Below are positions 47,069-53,689 of a stretch of 64,000 nucleotides of DNA, piece by piece (the first letter of the stretch is position 1; the number at the start of each line of letters is the position of its first letter). The stretch is from positions 62,001 to 126,000 of the forward strand of contig JAIBEY010000042.1 in the NCBI GenBank assembly GCA_019459525.1, given 5' to 3'. The position numbers and the translations under genes were made by a program. The stretch comes from Prolixibacteraceae bacterium (GTDB lineage Bacteria > Bacteroidota > Bacteroidia > Bacteroidales > Prolixibacteraceae). Below the pieces are notes generated by a model. The model searched no databases. It had not been told where the DNA came from and saw nothing but the letters and a program-made list of their open reading frames with translations.

Positions 47069-47108
47069 AACCCGGACAGGAAAACTGTACCGGGTTATTT
47101 TTTTATTG
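47069..47108 (+). terminator. Terminator after ctpA
   Basis: AACCCGG and CCGGGTT (47069-47075 and 47090-47096) enclose a loop with an ACAG/CTGT extension, followed by ATTTTTTTATT. On the minus strand the following sequence is TTTATTTTTTTAC, so it can also serve the convergent receiver-protein gene. Confidence 0.82.
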
Positions 47109-47121
47109 ATGTGAGAAATAT

Positions 47122-47622
47122 TTACATCCCAAATATATGAGGATACATGATAGCGAGAACAAGAGTTATGAGAACCAAAACTCCTAAACCAATAAAGAAC
47201 ATGATAACACCTATTTTATATCTTTTATTCGATTTCACCAACTCGGTAACCGATGTTATTTTGTAGATTTTGTTTACCAATTTCTGAAGTGCCATTTGGT
47301 CTTTTACGATGTAATCGTATGCCCCGTATTTCATGCTGTTAATGGCTATCTCAATGCTGTCTTGTCCCGAAAGAAAAATAAACTCGACATTAGGATTGGT
47401 CTTTTTTGCTTTTATGAGTACCTCAATTCCGGTCATCCCTTCCAGTAAATAATCCTGAATAACAATATCCGGATTTTTATCCATATTTTTTAGTACATCT
47501 TCTCCTGAAAGAAAAGACATAACATTCGTAAACTTATTAGTTTTCAGATAACTGACTACGAGTTTGTTGTACATTTGATTGTCTTCAACAACAAATATCA
47601 GAGGATTCTTGGCGTTTTGCAT
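47122..47622 (-). CDS. Receiver domain with C-terminal membrane anchor
   Basis: 166 residues. Residues 6-125 are a CheY-like receiver: acidic pair Glu13-Asp14 (VVEDNQ), phospho-acceptor Asp57 (IVIQDYLLEG), conserved Ser in FLSGQDS and Lys in YDYIVKD. All five key positions are kept, so it should be phosphorylatable. There is no DNA-binding or enzymatic output domain; instead residues about 137-160 (IGVIMFFIGLGVLVLITLVL) form one transmembrane helix. The receiver would be tethered to the cytoplasmic face of the inner membrane. No histidine kinase is adjacent. Confidence 0.85.
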   Translation of the reverse strand: MQNAKNPLIFVVEDNQMYNKLVVSYLKTNKFTNVMSFLSGEDVLKNMDKNPDIVIQDYLLEGMTGIEVLIKAKKTNPNVEFIFLSGQDSIEIAINSMKYGAYDYIVKDQMALQKLVNKIYKITSVTELVKSNKRYKIGVIMFFIGLGVLVLITLVLAIMYPHIFGM

Positions 47623-47644
47623 GCTGTAAATATAGATATTTATC

Positions 47645-47652
47645 CAAAATTA
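47645..47652 (-). promoter_or_regulatory. -7 promoter box for the receiver-protein gene
   Basis: TAATTTTG on the minus strand matches TAnnTTTG, about 23 bases before the ATG. Confidence 0.4.
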
Positions 47653-47814
47653 TTGTGTAGTCGATAAATTTGATTCCGTACTAACTTAGCTTTAACAGCT
47701 ATACGGATTAACCAAATTTAGAAAAAAAACTAAATATAACCGAAGATTCTCTATCTGGAACGATTTTTTTTATTTTTTAGTGTAGCCAACTCATTATTTA
47801 CCTCCTTTAATTCC

Positions 47815-47822
47815 TAATTTTG
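47815..47822 (+). promoter_or_regulatory. -7 promoter box for coaX
   Basis: TAATTTTG matches TAnnTTTG, 70 bases before the coaX ATG at 47892. It overlaps the ATG used by the ORF track at 47820, which argues against that longer start. Confidence 0.45.
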
Positions 47823-47891
47823 GCTTTTATCCACAACATTTCAGGTAAATACGCGATCAGGAAGAACACATATTTTACGGATAAAACAAGT

Positions 47892-48653
47892 ATGATTTTA
47901 ACTATCGACATCGGCAATACCAATATCGTTTTCGGGGTTTCACGAGAAAACAATTGGTTGAAAATTTGGAGAATACAAACAGACTGGTCAAAAACAGCCG
48001 ATGAATATGAAGTCATTTTCAGGTCGCTGTTCACCGGTTCAAAGATTTGTAAAGAAGAAATCTCCAAAACGGTATTAAGCAGTGTGGTTCCGAGCCTGAT
48101 CAGGCCTTTTCGGGAAATGTTGAGCCATTTGCTGGGCCATTTCCCAATTCTTGTAGAACCTTCAATTTACGACAAATTGCCTGTTGAAATATTGAATCCA
48201 TATGAGATAGGTACAGATTTGGTTGCCGATGCCACAGCGGCCTTTATTCGTTATGGCGGGCCTTGTATGGTTATCGATTTTGGTACTGCACTTACCTTTA
48301 CCACCATCGGGAAGTCTGGTAAAATACTCGGCGTTGCCATTGCTCCCGGATTACAAACGGCACTCAAATCACTCACCGGAAATACGGCCCAGCTTCGTGA
48401 TGTACAATTGGCGGCTCCTCCTTCAGTGCTTGGAGAAAATACGATTCATGCCATTCAATCGGGATTGGTGCTTGGCTTTGCCGGACTGGTCGATTCCATC
48501 ATTGGCCGAACCGAAGCTGAACTTGGAGAAAAACTCACGGTAATTGCTACTGGTGGGTTGTCGTCTGTCTTACAAAATGTATCTTCAGGCATACAGCTTA
48601 TTGATGAAAACCTCACCTTGGATGGCCTGAAATTTATAGCAGAACACGTCTAA
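47892..48653 (+). CDS. coaX: Type III pantothenate kinase
   Basis: The family begins at MILTIDIGNTNIVFGV, so the start is 47892 rather than 47820. The 253-residue ASKHA-fold kinase phosphorylates pantothenate in the first step of coenzyme A synthesis. Landmarks: the DIGNTNIVFGV phosphate loop, SSVVPSL, NPYEIGTDLVADATAA, and VIDFGTALTFTTI. The metal/adenosine motif GVAIAPGLQTALKSL and the closing ATGGLSSVL are also present. It precedes the B12 locus but has no evident link with it. Confidence 0.93.
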   Translation: MILTIDIGNTNIVFGVSRENNWLKIWRIQTDWSKTADEYEVIFRSLFTGSKICKEEISKTVLSSVVPSLIRPFREMLSHLLGHFPILVEPSIYDKLPVEILNPYEIGTDLVADATAAFIRYGGPCMVIDFGTALTFTTIGKSGKILGVAIAPGLQTALKSLTGNTAQLRDVQLAAPPSVLGENTIHAIQSGLVLGFAGLVDSIIGRTEAELGEKLTVIATGGLSSVLQNVSSGIQLIDENLTLDGLKFIAEHV

Positions 48654-48741
48654 TTGTGTTTAAACAATTAATTCTTCCGAATGAATCTGATTCTGACAAA
48701 AATAGTTTTTCTCCGAAACAGAATTAATCAAGGCTATTTTC

Positions 48742-48749
48742 TACTTTTG
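48742..48749 (+). promoter_or_regulatory. -7 promoter box for the first cobalamin operon
   Basis: TACTTTTG matches TAnnTTTG and lies just upstream of the cobalamin aptamer, 57 bases before its GGGAATCC block. Confidence 0.6.
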
Positions 48750-48755
48750 TGGCGT

Positions 48756-48972
48756 ATTGGTTGACGAGCTTCCGGAGTTTTGGAAGCAAGTCTGAAAAGG
48801 GAATCCGGTGCAATACCGGAGCTGTACCCGCAGCTGTAAACCTCTGAATAACTTTTTGCAACCTCTGCCACTGTCAAGCCTAAAGCGAGACGGGAAGGCC
48901 GCAAAAAGTGAGGTGAGCCAGAAGACCTGCCAGTTCAAAATCAATGTAAGTCGAATCTTCGGGAAAAAAGAT
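48756..48972 (+). ncRNA. Cobalamin riboswitch heading PP-loop ATPase-btuF-cobD-cbiB
   Basis: Conserved blocks in order: AAAAGGGAATCCGGTG, CCGGAGCTGTACCCGCAGCTG, TGCCACTG, GACGGGAAGGCC, and GAGCCAGAAGACCTGCC. A downstream P13 hairpin ATCTT-CGGGAAAA-AAGAT (48955-48972) has the loop CGGG complementary to the L5 loop CCCG, the L5-L13 kissing contact. B12 binding should reduce expression of the genes downstream; P13 ends 57 bases before the start codon of the first gene. Confidence 0.96.
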
Positions 48973-49028
48973 CGGTGAAGGGCAACTGCTGTTTCCATTT
49001 CATTTCTTCCGGAATAACATTTTGTATT

Positions 49029-49676
49029 ATGCTATTATTTTCGTCGTGGAGTGGCGGTAAAGACTGCATGTTGGCACTTTACCGTATCCAAAAATCAGGT
49101 ACTCACCAGGTAAAAGTTCTCCTGAACATGTGCGATGCCGGATCGGATGTTTCGCGTTCGCACGGAATCAGGCAAGAGTTGGTAGCCCGACAAGCCGAAG
49201 CGCTGGGTATTGAATTGCTTCAACCTAAAACCGACCGCGCTGGTTACGAACAGAATTTTAAAGCAGCCATCCTGAAACTGAAAGAGCAAGGAATTGCCGG
49301 CGGGGTTTTTGGCGACATTTACCTTTGGGAACATCGCCATTGGATAGAGCACGTATGCAGCGATTGCGGCGTTGAAGCCATCTTTCCGCTGTGGGACAAT
49401 CCGGTAAACGAACTGGCTGCCGAAATTATTGGTGAAGGCTTTAAAACACTGACCGTTTCGGTAAATGCCAAACAACTGACCGAAAATTTCATCGGTCGTA
49501 TTTACGATCAGGAATTTGTTGCCGAGCTTTCTGAATTCGAGGGTATCGACGTTTGCGCCGAGCTGGGTGAGTTTCACACCTTCGTGTACGATGGCCCCAA
49601 TTTTAAGCATGCGGTTTCGTTTCAGAAAGGAGCCGTTCATTTTCGGGATAATCATTGGTTTCTGGAGATAATATAG
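49029..49676 (+). CDS. PP-loop ATPase of the Dph6/DUF71 family, B12-riboswitch controlled
   Basis: The start is the ATG at 49029 (MLLFSSWSGGKDCMLALY); upstream track residues are not family-like. The 215-residue protein has the PP-loop SGGKDC (8-13), which binds ATP and releases pyrophosphate, and the family phrases GVFGDIYLWEHRHWIEHVC and EAIFPLW. Eukaryotic and archaeal members (Dph6) amidate diphthine on EF-2, a modification bacteria lack. Placement as first gene under a cobalamin riboswitch, followed by btuF, cobD and cbiB, suggests an amide-forming or related ATP-dependent step in corrinoid metabolism. That role is inference. Confidence 0.8.
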   Translation: MLLFSSWSGGKDCMLALYRIQKSGTHQVKVLLNMCDAGSDVSRSHGIRQELVARQAEALGIELLQPKTDRAGYEQNFKAAILKLKEQGIAGGVFGDIYLWEHRHWIEHVCSDCGVEAIFPLWDNPVNELAAEIIGEGFKTLTVSVNAKQLTENFIGRIYDQEFVAELSEFEGIDVCAELGEFHTFVYDGPNFKHAVSFQKGAVHFRDNHWFLEII

Positions 49677-49689
49677 AAATAGCCTCATC

Positions 49690-49783
49690 CCCAACCCTTC
49701 TCCGGGGGAGAAGGGAGTTTTGAGAGCACATTAATGTGAATTTATACTTCCTAAAGTCCCCCGTTTGGGGGATTAGGGGGGCA
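49690..49783. repeat. Two GC-rich palindromic intergenic repeats
   Basis: The first is CCCTTCTCC-GGG-GGAGAAGGG (49696-49716). The second is TCCCCCGTTTGGGGGA (49757-49772) followed by TTAGGGGGGC. Both are of a type I recall as widely scattered between genes in Bacteroidota. They lie between two co-directional genes of the B12 operon and may affect mRNA processing. Confidence 0.6.
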
Positions 49784-49794
49784 AAAAAGTAGAT

Positions 49795-50604
49795 ATGAAA
49801 AAAATAGTTTTCCTCAGTATTTTATTGATTCTTTGTTTGTTTGGTCAGGCACAGGAAGCCAAGCGCATTGTGTCGCTGGTTCCGTGGATGACCAAAAGCC
49901 TTTACCTGATGGGCGAACAGGGCCGGTTGGTTGGCTGCACCAGTTATTGTCCGGTGGTAGCTACCGATAAAATCCCTGTAGTGGCTACTGCCGTAAATGT
50001 CAGTCTCGAAAAAACGCTGACGCTTAAACCCGACCTGGTTTTTGCGTCGTCGCTCATCAAGCCCGAAACCATCGAAAACATGAAGAAGCTAGGCATTAAG
50101 GTCGAATACATGCCCTATCCGAAATCGTTCGAGGAGATTTGTATCAACTTTATCCGAGTGGGCGAATTGGTTGGCCAGGGTGCCAAAGCCAAAAACATAG
50201 TTTCGCAGCAAAAAGCGCGTTTAGCACAATTAAAAACTGGTATTCCCGCCGGAAAGAATCCGAAAATGTTCATCCAAATCGGAGCCAAACCGCTGTTTTG
50301 TGCCGTGCCAGATACGTTCATGGAAGATTTTATTCAGTTTGCCGGAGGTAAAAATATTGCAGGCGAACTGAAAAACGGTAGCATCACCCGCGAATACGTG
50401 CTGAAGCAAGACCCGGATATTGTTTTTATCGTAACCATGGGAATTGTAGCCGAAGAAGAACGCGACACCTGGCTGAACTATCCGTCGCTTTCGGCCAGCA
50501 AAAGTAAACGGGTTTTTATTCTTGATGCAGATAAAACCTGTAGCCCCACTCCTGTTTTATTTGTCGATGCGTTGGAAGAAATGATCAAATTGTCGTACAA
50601 ATAG
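49795..50604 (+). CDS. btuF: BtuF-like corrinoid-binding periplasmic protein
   Basis: 269 residues with a signal peptide (MKKIVFLSILLILCLFGQAQ). It has the class III periplasmic-binding fold: KRIVSLVPWMTKSLYLMGEQGRLVGCTSYC in the first lobe, the LKPDLVFASS hinge segment, and LKQDPDIVFI in the second lobe. It should deliver corrinoid to BtuCD. There is no lipobox Cys, so it is probably soluble. The matching permease and ATPase genes are 13 kb away in the same locus, so the transporter genes are split. Confidence 0.85.
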   Translation: MKKIVFLSILLILCLFGQAQEAKRIVSLVPWMTKSLYLMGEQGRLVGCTSYCPVVATDKIPVVATAVNVSLEKTLTLKPDLVFASSLIKPETIENMKKLGIKVEYMPYPKSFEEICINFIRVGELVGQGAKAKNIVSQQKARLAQLKTGIPAGKNPKMFIQIGAKPLFCAVPDTFMEDFIQFAGGKNIAGELKNGSITREYVLKQDPDIVFIVTMGIVAEEERDTWLNYPSLSASKSKRVFILDADKTCSPTPVLFVDALEEMIKLSYK

Positions 50605-50617
50605 ATAGGTTGCGAGT

Positions 50618-51643
50618 ATGATTTCAGGACATGGCGATGACAGTTTTCGCTTGAAGATACCCATCCTGGCCGATTTTAGTTCGAATGTATGGTTTGGCGG
50701 AACACCGCCGGAATTGATCAGCCATTTGCAGCAAAACCTGCATCTTATCGGGAATTATCCCGAACCCGATGCGGTTGAATTGTGTTGTAAAATGGCTGTT
50801 TTACACGATGTAACTCCGGAACAGGTATTGGCTTTTAACGGCTCAGTCGAGGCTTTTTATACCATCGCCCTGGCTTTTCGCGAAAAGCATTCGGCTATTT
50901 TTTCGCCAGCGTTTGCCGAATACGAAGATGCCTGCCGGATGCACAACCATCAAATCAGTTTTTTTACTTCTGCCGAAAGCCTGAATGATTCGGTGAAAGA
51001 AGCAGATCTTTGCTGGTTGGGCAACCCGAATAATCCCGATGGGCATATTTTTCAGTTTGCTGAAATCGAAGAATTCCTGAAAAAAAATCCGAAAACAATT
51101 TTGGTTATCGACGAAGCTTATGCCGGTTTTATTCCGGGCTTTCAATCGGTAATTGAGCTGACTACGAAGTTCGAAAACCTGGTTGTGGTGCGTTCGGTGA
51201 CTAAATGTTGCGCCATTCCGGGTTTGCGGTTGGGCTATGTGGTCGCTTCCGCCAAACTGGCCAAACGGCTCCGGAAATTTCAGCAGCCCTGGTCGGTCAA
51301 TGCGTTGGCACAGGAAGCCGGGAAGTTTCTGATTGAAGATTTGAAAGCGCACATGCCCGATGCCGTTGTCGTCCAACAGCTCTCGAAGAAACTGCAGCAA
51401 TCGGTTGGCCAGCTCAAAGGTTTTCGGGTAATCAATTCAGAAGCACCCTATTTTCTGGTTGAAATGCAATCGGGAACGGCTACCGAACTGAAAGAATTCC
51501 TGATCCAGAAACACGGCATTTTAATCCGTGACGCTTCGAATTTCAGAGGATTGAACGAACGGCATTTCAGGGTTTGTACGCGGAATGAAAACGACAACCA
51601 ATTACTGATTGATGGTTTGAAAAGCTATATGCAATTGAAATGA
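50618..51643 (+). CDS. cobD: CobD/HisC-like PLP aminotransferase-fold decarboxylase
   Basis: A 341-residue fold-type I PLP enzyme. The PLP lysine lies in SVTKCCAIPGLRLGY (near 196) and the PLP-binding Asp in VIDEAYAGF; LGNPNNPDG is the conserved Asn loop. It is closest to L-threonine-O-3-phosphate decarboxylase (CobD), which makes (R)-1-amino-2-propanol phosphate for the B12 nucleotide loop, and resembles histidinol-phosphate aminotransferase. The position between btuF and cbiB favours CobD; the stop overlaps the cbiB start by ATGA. The usual 'KFYAIPG' reads KCCAIPG here. Confidence 0.85.
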   Translation: MISGHGDDSFRLKIPILADFSSNVWFGGTPPELISHLQQNLHLIGNYPEPDAVELCCKMAVLHDVTPEQVLAFNGSVEAFYTIALAFREKHSAIFSPAFAEYEDACRMHNHQISFFTSAESLNDSVKEADLCWLGNPNNPDGHIFQFAEIEEFLKKNPKTILVIDEAYAGFIPGFQSVIELTTKFENLVVVRSVTKCCAIPGLRLGYVVASAKLAKRLRKFQQPWSVNALAQEAGKFLIEDLKAHMPDAVVVQQLSKKLQQSVGQLKGFRVINSEAPYFLVEMQSGTATELKEFLIQKHGILIRDASNFRGLNERHFRVCTRNENDNQLLIDGLKSYMQLK

Positions 51644-52569
51644 CACCCGAACAATTGATTATTATCCCACTTCTCATTGGCTTTTTGCTCGATTGTTTGT
51701 TGGGCGATCCGCTTGGATTGCCACATCCCATCAGGCTTTTCGGCAACTCCATCTACTTTTTTACAGAAAAACTAAATTCAGGAAGCTACCGGAAAGCGAA
51801 AGGCGCTGCAATGGCAGTTGGATTAATTGCCGTTACTTTTGGCACGGTTTGGCTGATACTCCATCTGGCTAAATCTATTGAACTATTATACGTTGGATTA
51901 GCTAGTCTGGGTGTTTTTTATGGTTTGGCCAACCGAAGCCTGATTCAGGAATCATACAAGGTAATGAAAGCTTTGCAATGGGAAGGACTGGGGGCAGGAC
52001 GAAAACAACTAAGTTACATTGTTGGCCGCGAAACCAGTAACCTGAACGAGCAGCAGATACGGATTGCGGTACTCGAAACGCTGGCCGAAAACCTGAGCGA
52101 CGGGGTAATTGCACCGCTGTTTTTTTATGCCCTTGGCGGCGTTCCGGCCATGATGGCCTACAAAATGGCGAACACGCTCGATTCGATGATTGGCTACAAA
52201 AGCGAAAGGTTCAGGCAGTTTGGTTGGTTCGCAGCCCGGTTCGACGATGTCATCAATTTTATTCCGGCACGAATTACAGCGTTGCTTATGGTTGTACTCA
52301 GTTTTAGCTGGCGCGGGTTGGTATCTGTTTTCCGCTACGGGCACCAACACAGCAGCCCCAACGCCGGTTATCCCGAGGCCGCATTGGCCGGAATCCTGAA
52401 TTGTAGGTTTGGAGGCCCGAATGTGTATCACGGCACATTGGTCGAAAAACCGTACATTGGAAATAATGACAGGAAAATCACCAACCGCGACTTTTACAAA
52501 ACCTGCGTTCTGAATTTCTTTACTTGCCTGGCGATGATTGGGTTAATTTGCATAATCAGAATGATTTAG
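51640..52569 (+). CDS. cbiB: Adenosylcobinamide-phosphate synthase
   Basis: A 309-residue inner-membrane protein with four to five hydrophobic segments. Family landmarks are GFLLDCLLGDPLGLPHPIRLFG at the start, SYIVGRETSNLNEQQIRIAVLETLAENLSDGVIAPLFFY in the middle, NTLDSMIGYKSERFRQFGW and SPNAGYPEAALAGIL. It joins aminopropanol phosphate to adenosylcobyric acid. It overlaps cobD by four bases. It ends the first riboswitch operon. Confidence 0.95.
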   Translation: MTPEQLIIIPLLIGFLLDCLLGDPLGLPHPIRLFGNSIYFFTEKLNSGSYRKAKGAAMAVGLIAVTFGTVWLILHLAKSIELLYVGLASLGVFYGLANRSLIQESYKVMKALQWEGLGAGRKQLSYIVGRETSNLNEQQIRIAVLETLAENLSDGVIAPLFFYALGGVPAMMAYKMANTLDSMIGYKSERFRQFGWFAARFDDVINFIPARITALLMVVLSFSWRGLVSVFRYGHQHSSPNAGYPEAALAGILNCRFGGPNVYHGTLVEKPYIGNNDRKITNRDFYKTCVLNFFTCLAMIGLICIIRMI

Positions 52570-52581
52570 CAAGAATTTGGC

Positions 52582-52607
52582 ACCACAGATAACACCAATT
52601 TTCACAG
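52582..52607. repeat. Left half of a dispersed repeat beside the toxin gene
   Basis: ACCACAGATAACAC and a following TTCACAG match the left arm of the palindrome at 15390-15452. The complementary right arm lies at 53300-53326, on the other side of the toxin-antitoxin genes. Confidence 0.55.
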
Positions 52608-52620
52608 TAAACATCGCGTG

Positions 52621-52929
52621 TCAATAACCGTAGTTTGTATTTTCAGTATTTTTGTCTTGCCTGTTATCCCAGAAAGAAACTATTTCAATATTGCCTAGAT
52701 TTATTTCGTAGAAAATCAAGTATATTTTCATTGGGATCACACGAGTGAATTTGTTTGAGGTTAATCTTCCAATCGATTCATTTTTCGAAAGACTTCTGGT
52801 TAAATTCTCAATGTCATTTAAAAGTTTGAGACTATATCGCGTACTTTCGTTACGTTGGTTGAAATATTCAAGAATATGTCTTAATTCTTTACTTGCACGA
52901 GTTGACCAGATTATTTTTTTGTCAGCCAT
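52621..52929 (-). CDS. RelE/ParE-family toxin
   Basis: 102 residues with the ParE/RelE pattern: KKIIWSTRASKELRHILEYF at the start, GRLTSNKFTRVIPMKIYLIFYEI in the middle, and IEIVSFWDNRQD near the end, the Bacteroidota form of the C-terminal catalytic or contact segment. The target (gyrase or ribosome-bound mRNA) is not predictable from sequence. The gene overlaps its antitoxin by 19 bases and is antisense to the B12 operons on either side. Confidence 0.8.
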   Translation of the reverse strand: MADKKIIWSTRASKELRHILEYFNQRNESTRYSLKLLNDIENLTRSLSKNESIGRLTSNKFTRVIPMKIYLIFYEINLGNIEIVSFWDNRQDKNTENTNYGY

Positions 52930-53153
52930 TCTTTCATCTCAGAGATTAATTGGTCATTCTCAATATAATCGCCACTTTTAATTTCCTCCCTGCCTTTTAT
53001 AATAGAATCATTTTGCTCTGGGGACAATTGATACAGAGATTGTTCCGATGAATCGAATATTGTTTGAAGTGCTTTTAAAAAATTCATGTCATTCGAGTCT
53101 TTAATTCTCGAAATCAAACTATTTTTCAGTTGAGTTGTCATGTCCATAACCAT
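52911..53153 (-). CDS. Antitoxin partner of the ParE/RelE toxin
   Basis: 80 residues, acidic and helical, of the form common for Bacteroidota antitoxins: NSLISRIKDSNDMNFLKALQTIFDSSEQSLYQLS then SIIKGREEIKSGDYIENDQLISEMKEWL. The C-terminal part would wrap the toxin. No DNA-binding domain is obvious. The start could be any of the Met codons at 53153, 53147 or 53141. Order (antitoxin first) and overlap fit a type II module. Confidence 0.78.
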   Translation of the reverse strand: MVMDMTTQLKNSLISRIKDSNDMNFLKALQTIFDSSEQSLYQLSPEQNDSIIKGREEIKSGDYIENDQLISEMKEWLTKK

Positions 53154-53299
53154 CAGTTTTCAATCATATTCAAAAATAAACAATTTTTCCGAATCAGGTG
53201 GTTTGTCAGATTTATTTACGTCAGTTTGATTTCTATCTTCTTGATCTATATTAACTTAACTTGAAACTGCATTTGGCATCTTTCAAAATTTCATTTTTA

Positions 53300-53326
53300 T
53301 CTGTGTTTATCTGTGTAATCTGTGGT
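53300..53326. repeat. Right half of a dispersed repeat beside the antitoxin gene
   Basis: TCTGTGTTTATCTGTGTAATCTGTGGT is the inverse of the arm at 52582-52607 and matches the right arm of the palindrome at 15441-15452 (GTAATCTGTGGT). Confidence 0.55.
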
Positions 53327-53336
53327 AAATAATCCA

Positions 53337-53344
53337 TAGTTTTG
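53337..53344 (+). promoter_or_regulatory. -7 promoter box for the btuB operon
   Basis: TAGTTTTG matches TAnnTTTG, 55 bases before the GGGAATCC block of the aptamer, the same geometry as at 48742. Confidence 0.6.
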
Positions 53345-53349
53345 CCTTC

Positions 53350-53562
53350 GGAAATGGTTCCGATGTTGGTTTGCGCCAACAAGGACTAATAGGGAATCCG
53401 GTGAAAAACCGGAGCTGTACCCGCAGCTGTAAGCCTTAATACAAACTTTTTGAAACTCCTGCCACTGTTCCGGTTTACCGGAATGGGAAGGCCTCAAAAA
53501 GAAGGCGAGCCAGAAGACCTGCCAATTCCACGCACGTTAATCATAGCTTTCGGGATAAAAGC
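53350..53562 (+). ncRNA. Cobalamin riboswitch heading btuB
   Basis: Blocks in order: TAGGGAATCCGGTG, CCGGAGCTGTACCCGCAGCTG, TGCCACTG, AATGGGAAGGCC, and GAGCCAGAAGACCTGCC. P1 is GGAAATGG (53350-53357) with CCAATTCC (53522-53529). P13 is GCTTT-CGGGATA-AAAGC (53546-53562), loop CGGG facing the L5 loop CCCG. It should repress btuB and possibly the cob genes after it when B12 is plentiful. Confidence 0.96.
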
Positions 53563-53689
53563 AATGGGGTGATCGTTTTCATCTAGTTTATCCATTTGTT
53601 CCTTTTTTGTCAGCCCGGGATGTTTATCGGGGAACATGTTGAAAGTTTATGGTCGACATTTTTTAATGTTTAACCATAAAAGAAGTGTT

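Noticed and set aside
48975-49029. Upstream 18 codons of the PP-loop ATPase ORF as coding
   Set aside because: The segment lies directly after the riboswitch P13 hairpin and does not match the family, which starts at the LLFSSWSGGKD strand and loop.
49095-49694. 199-residue minus-strand ORF
   Set aside because: Shadow of the PP-loop ATPase gene, which follows a riboswitch on the plus strand and has clear motifs.
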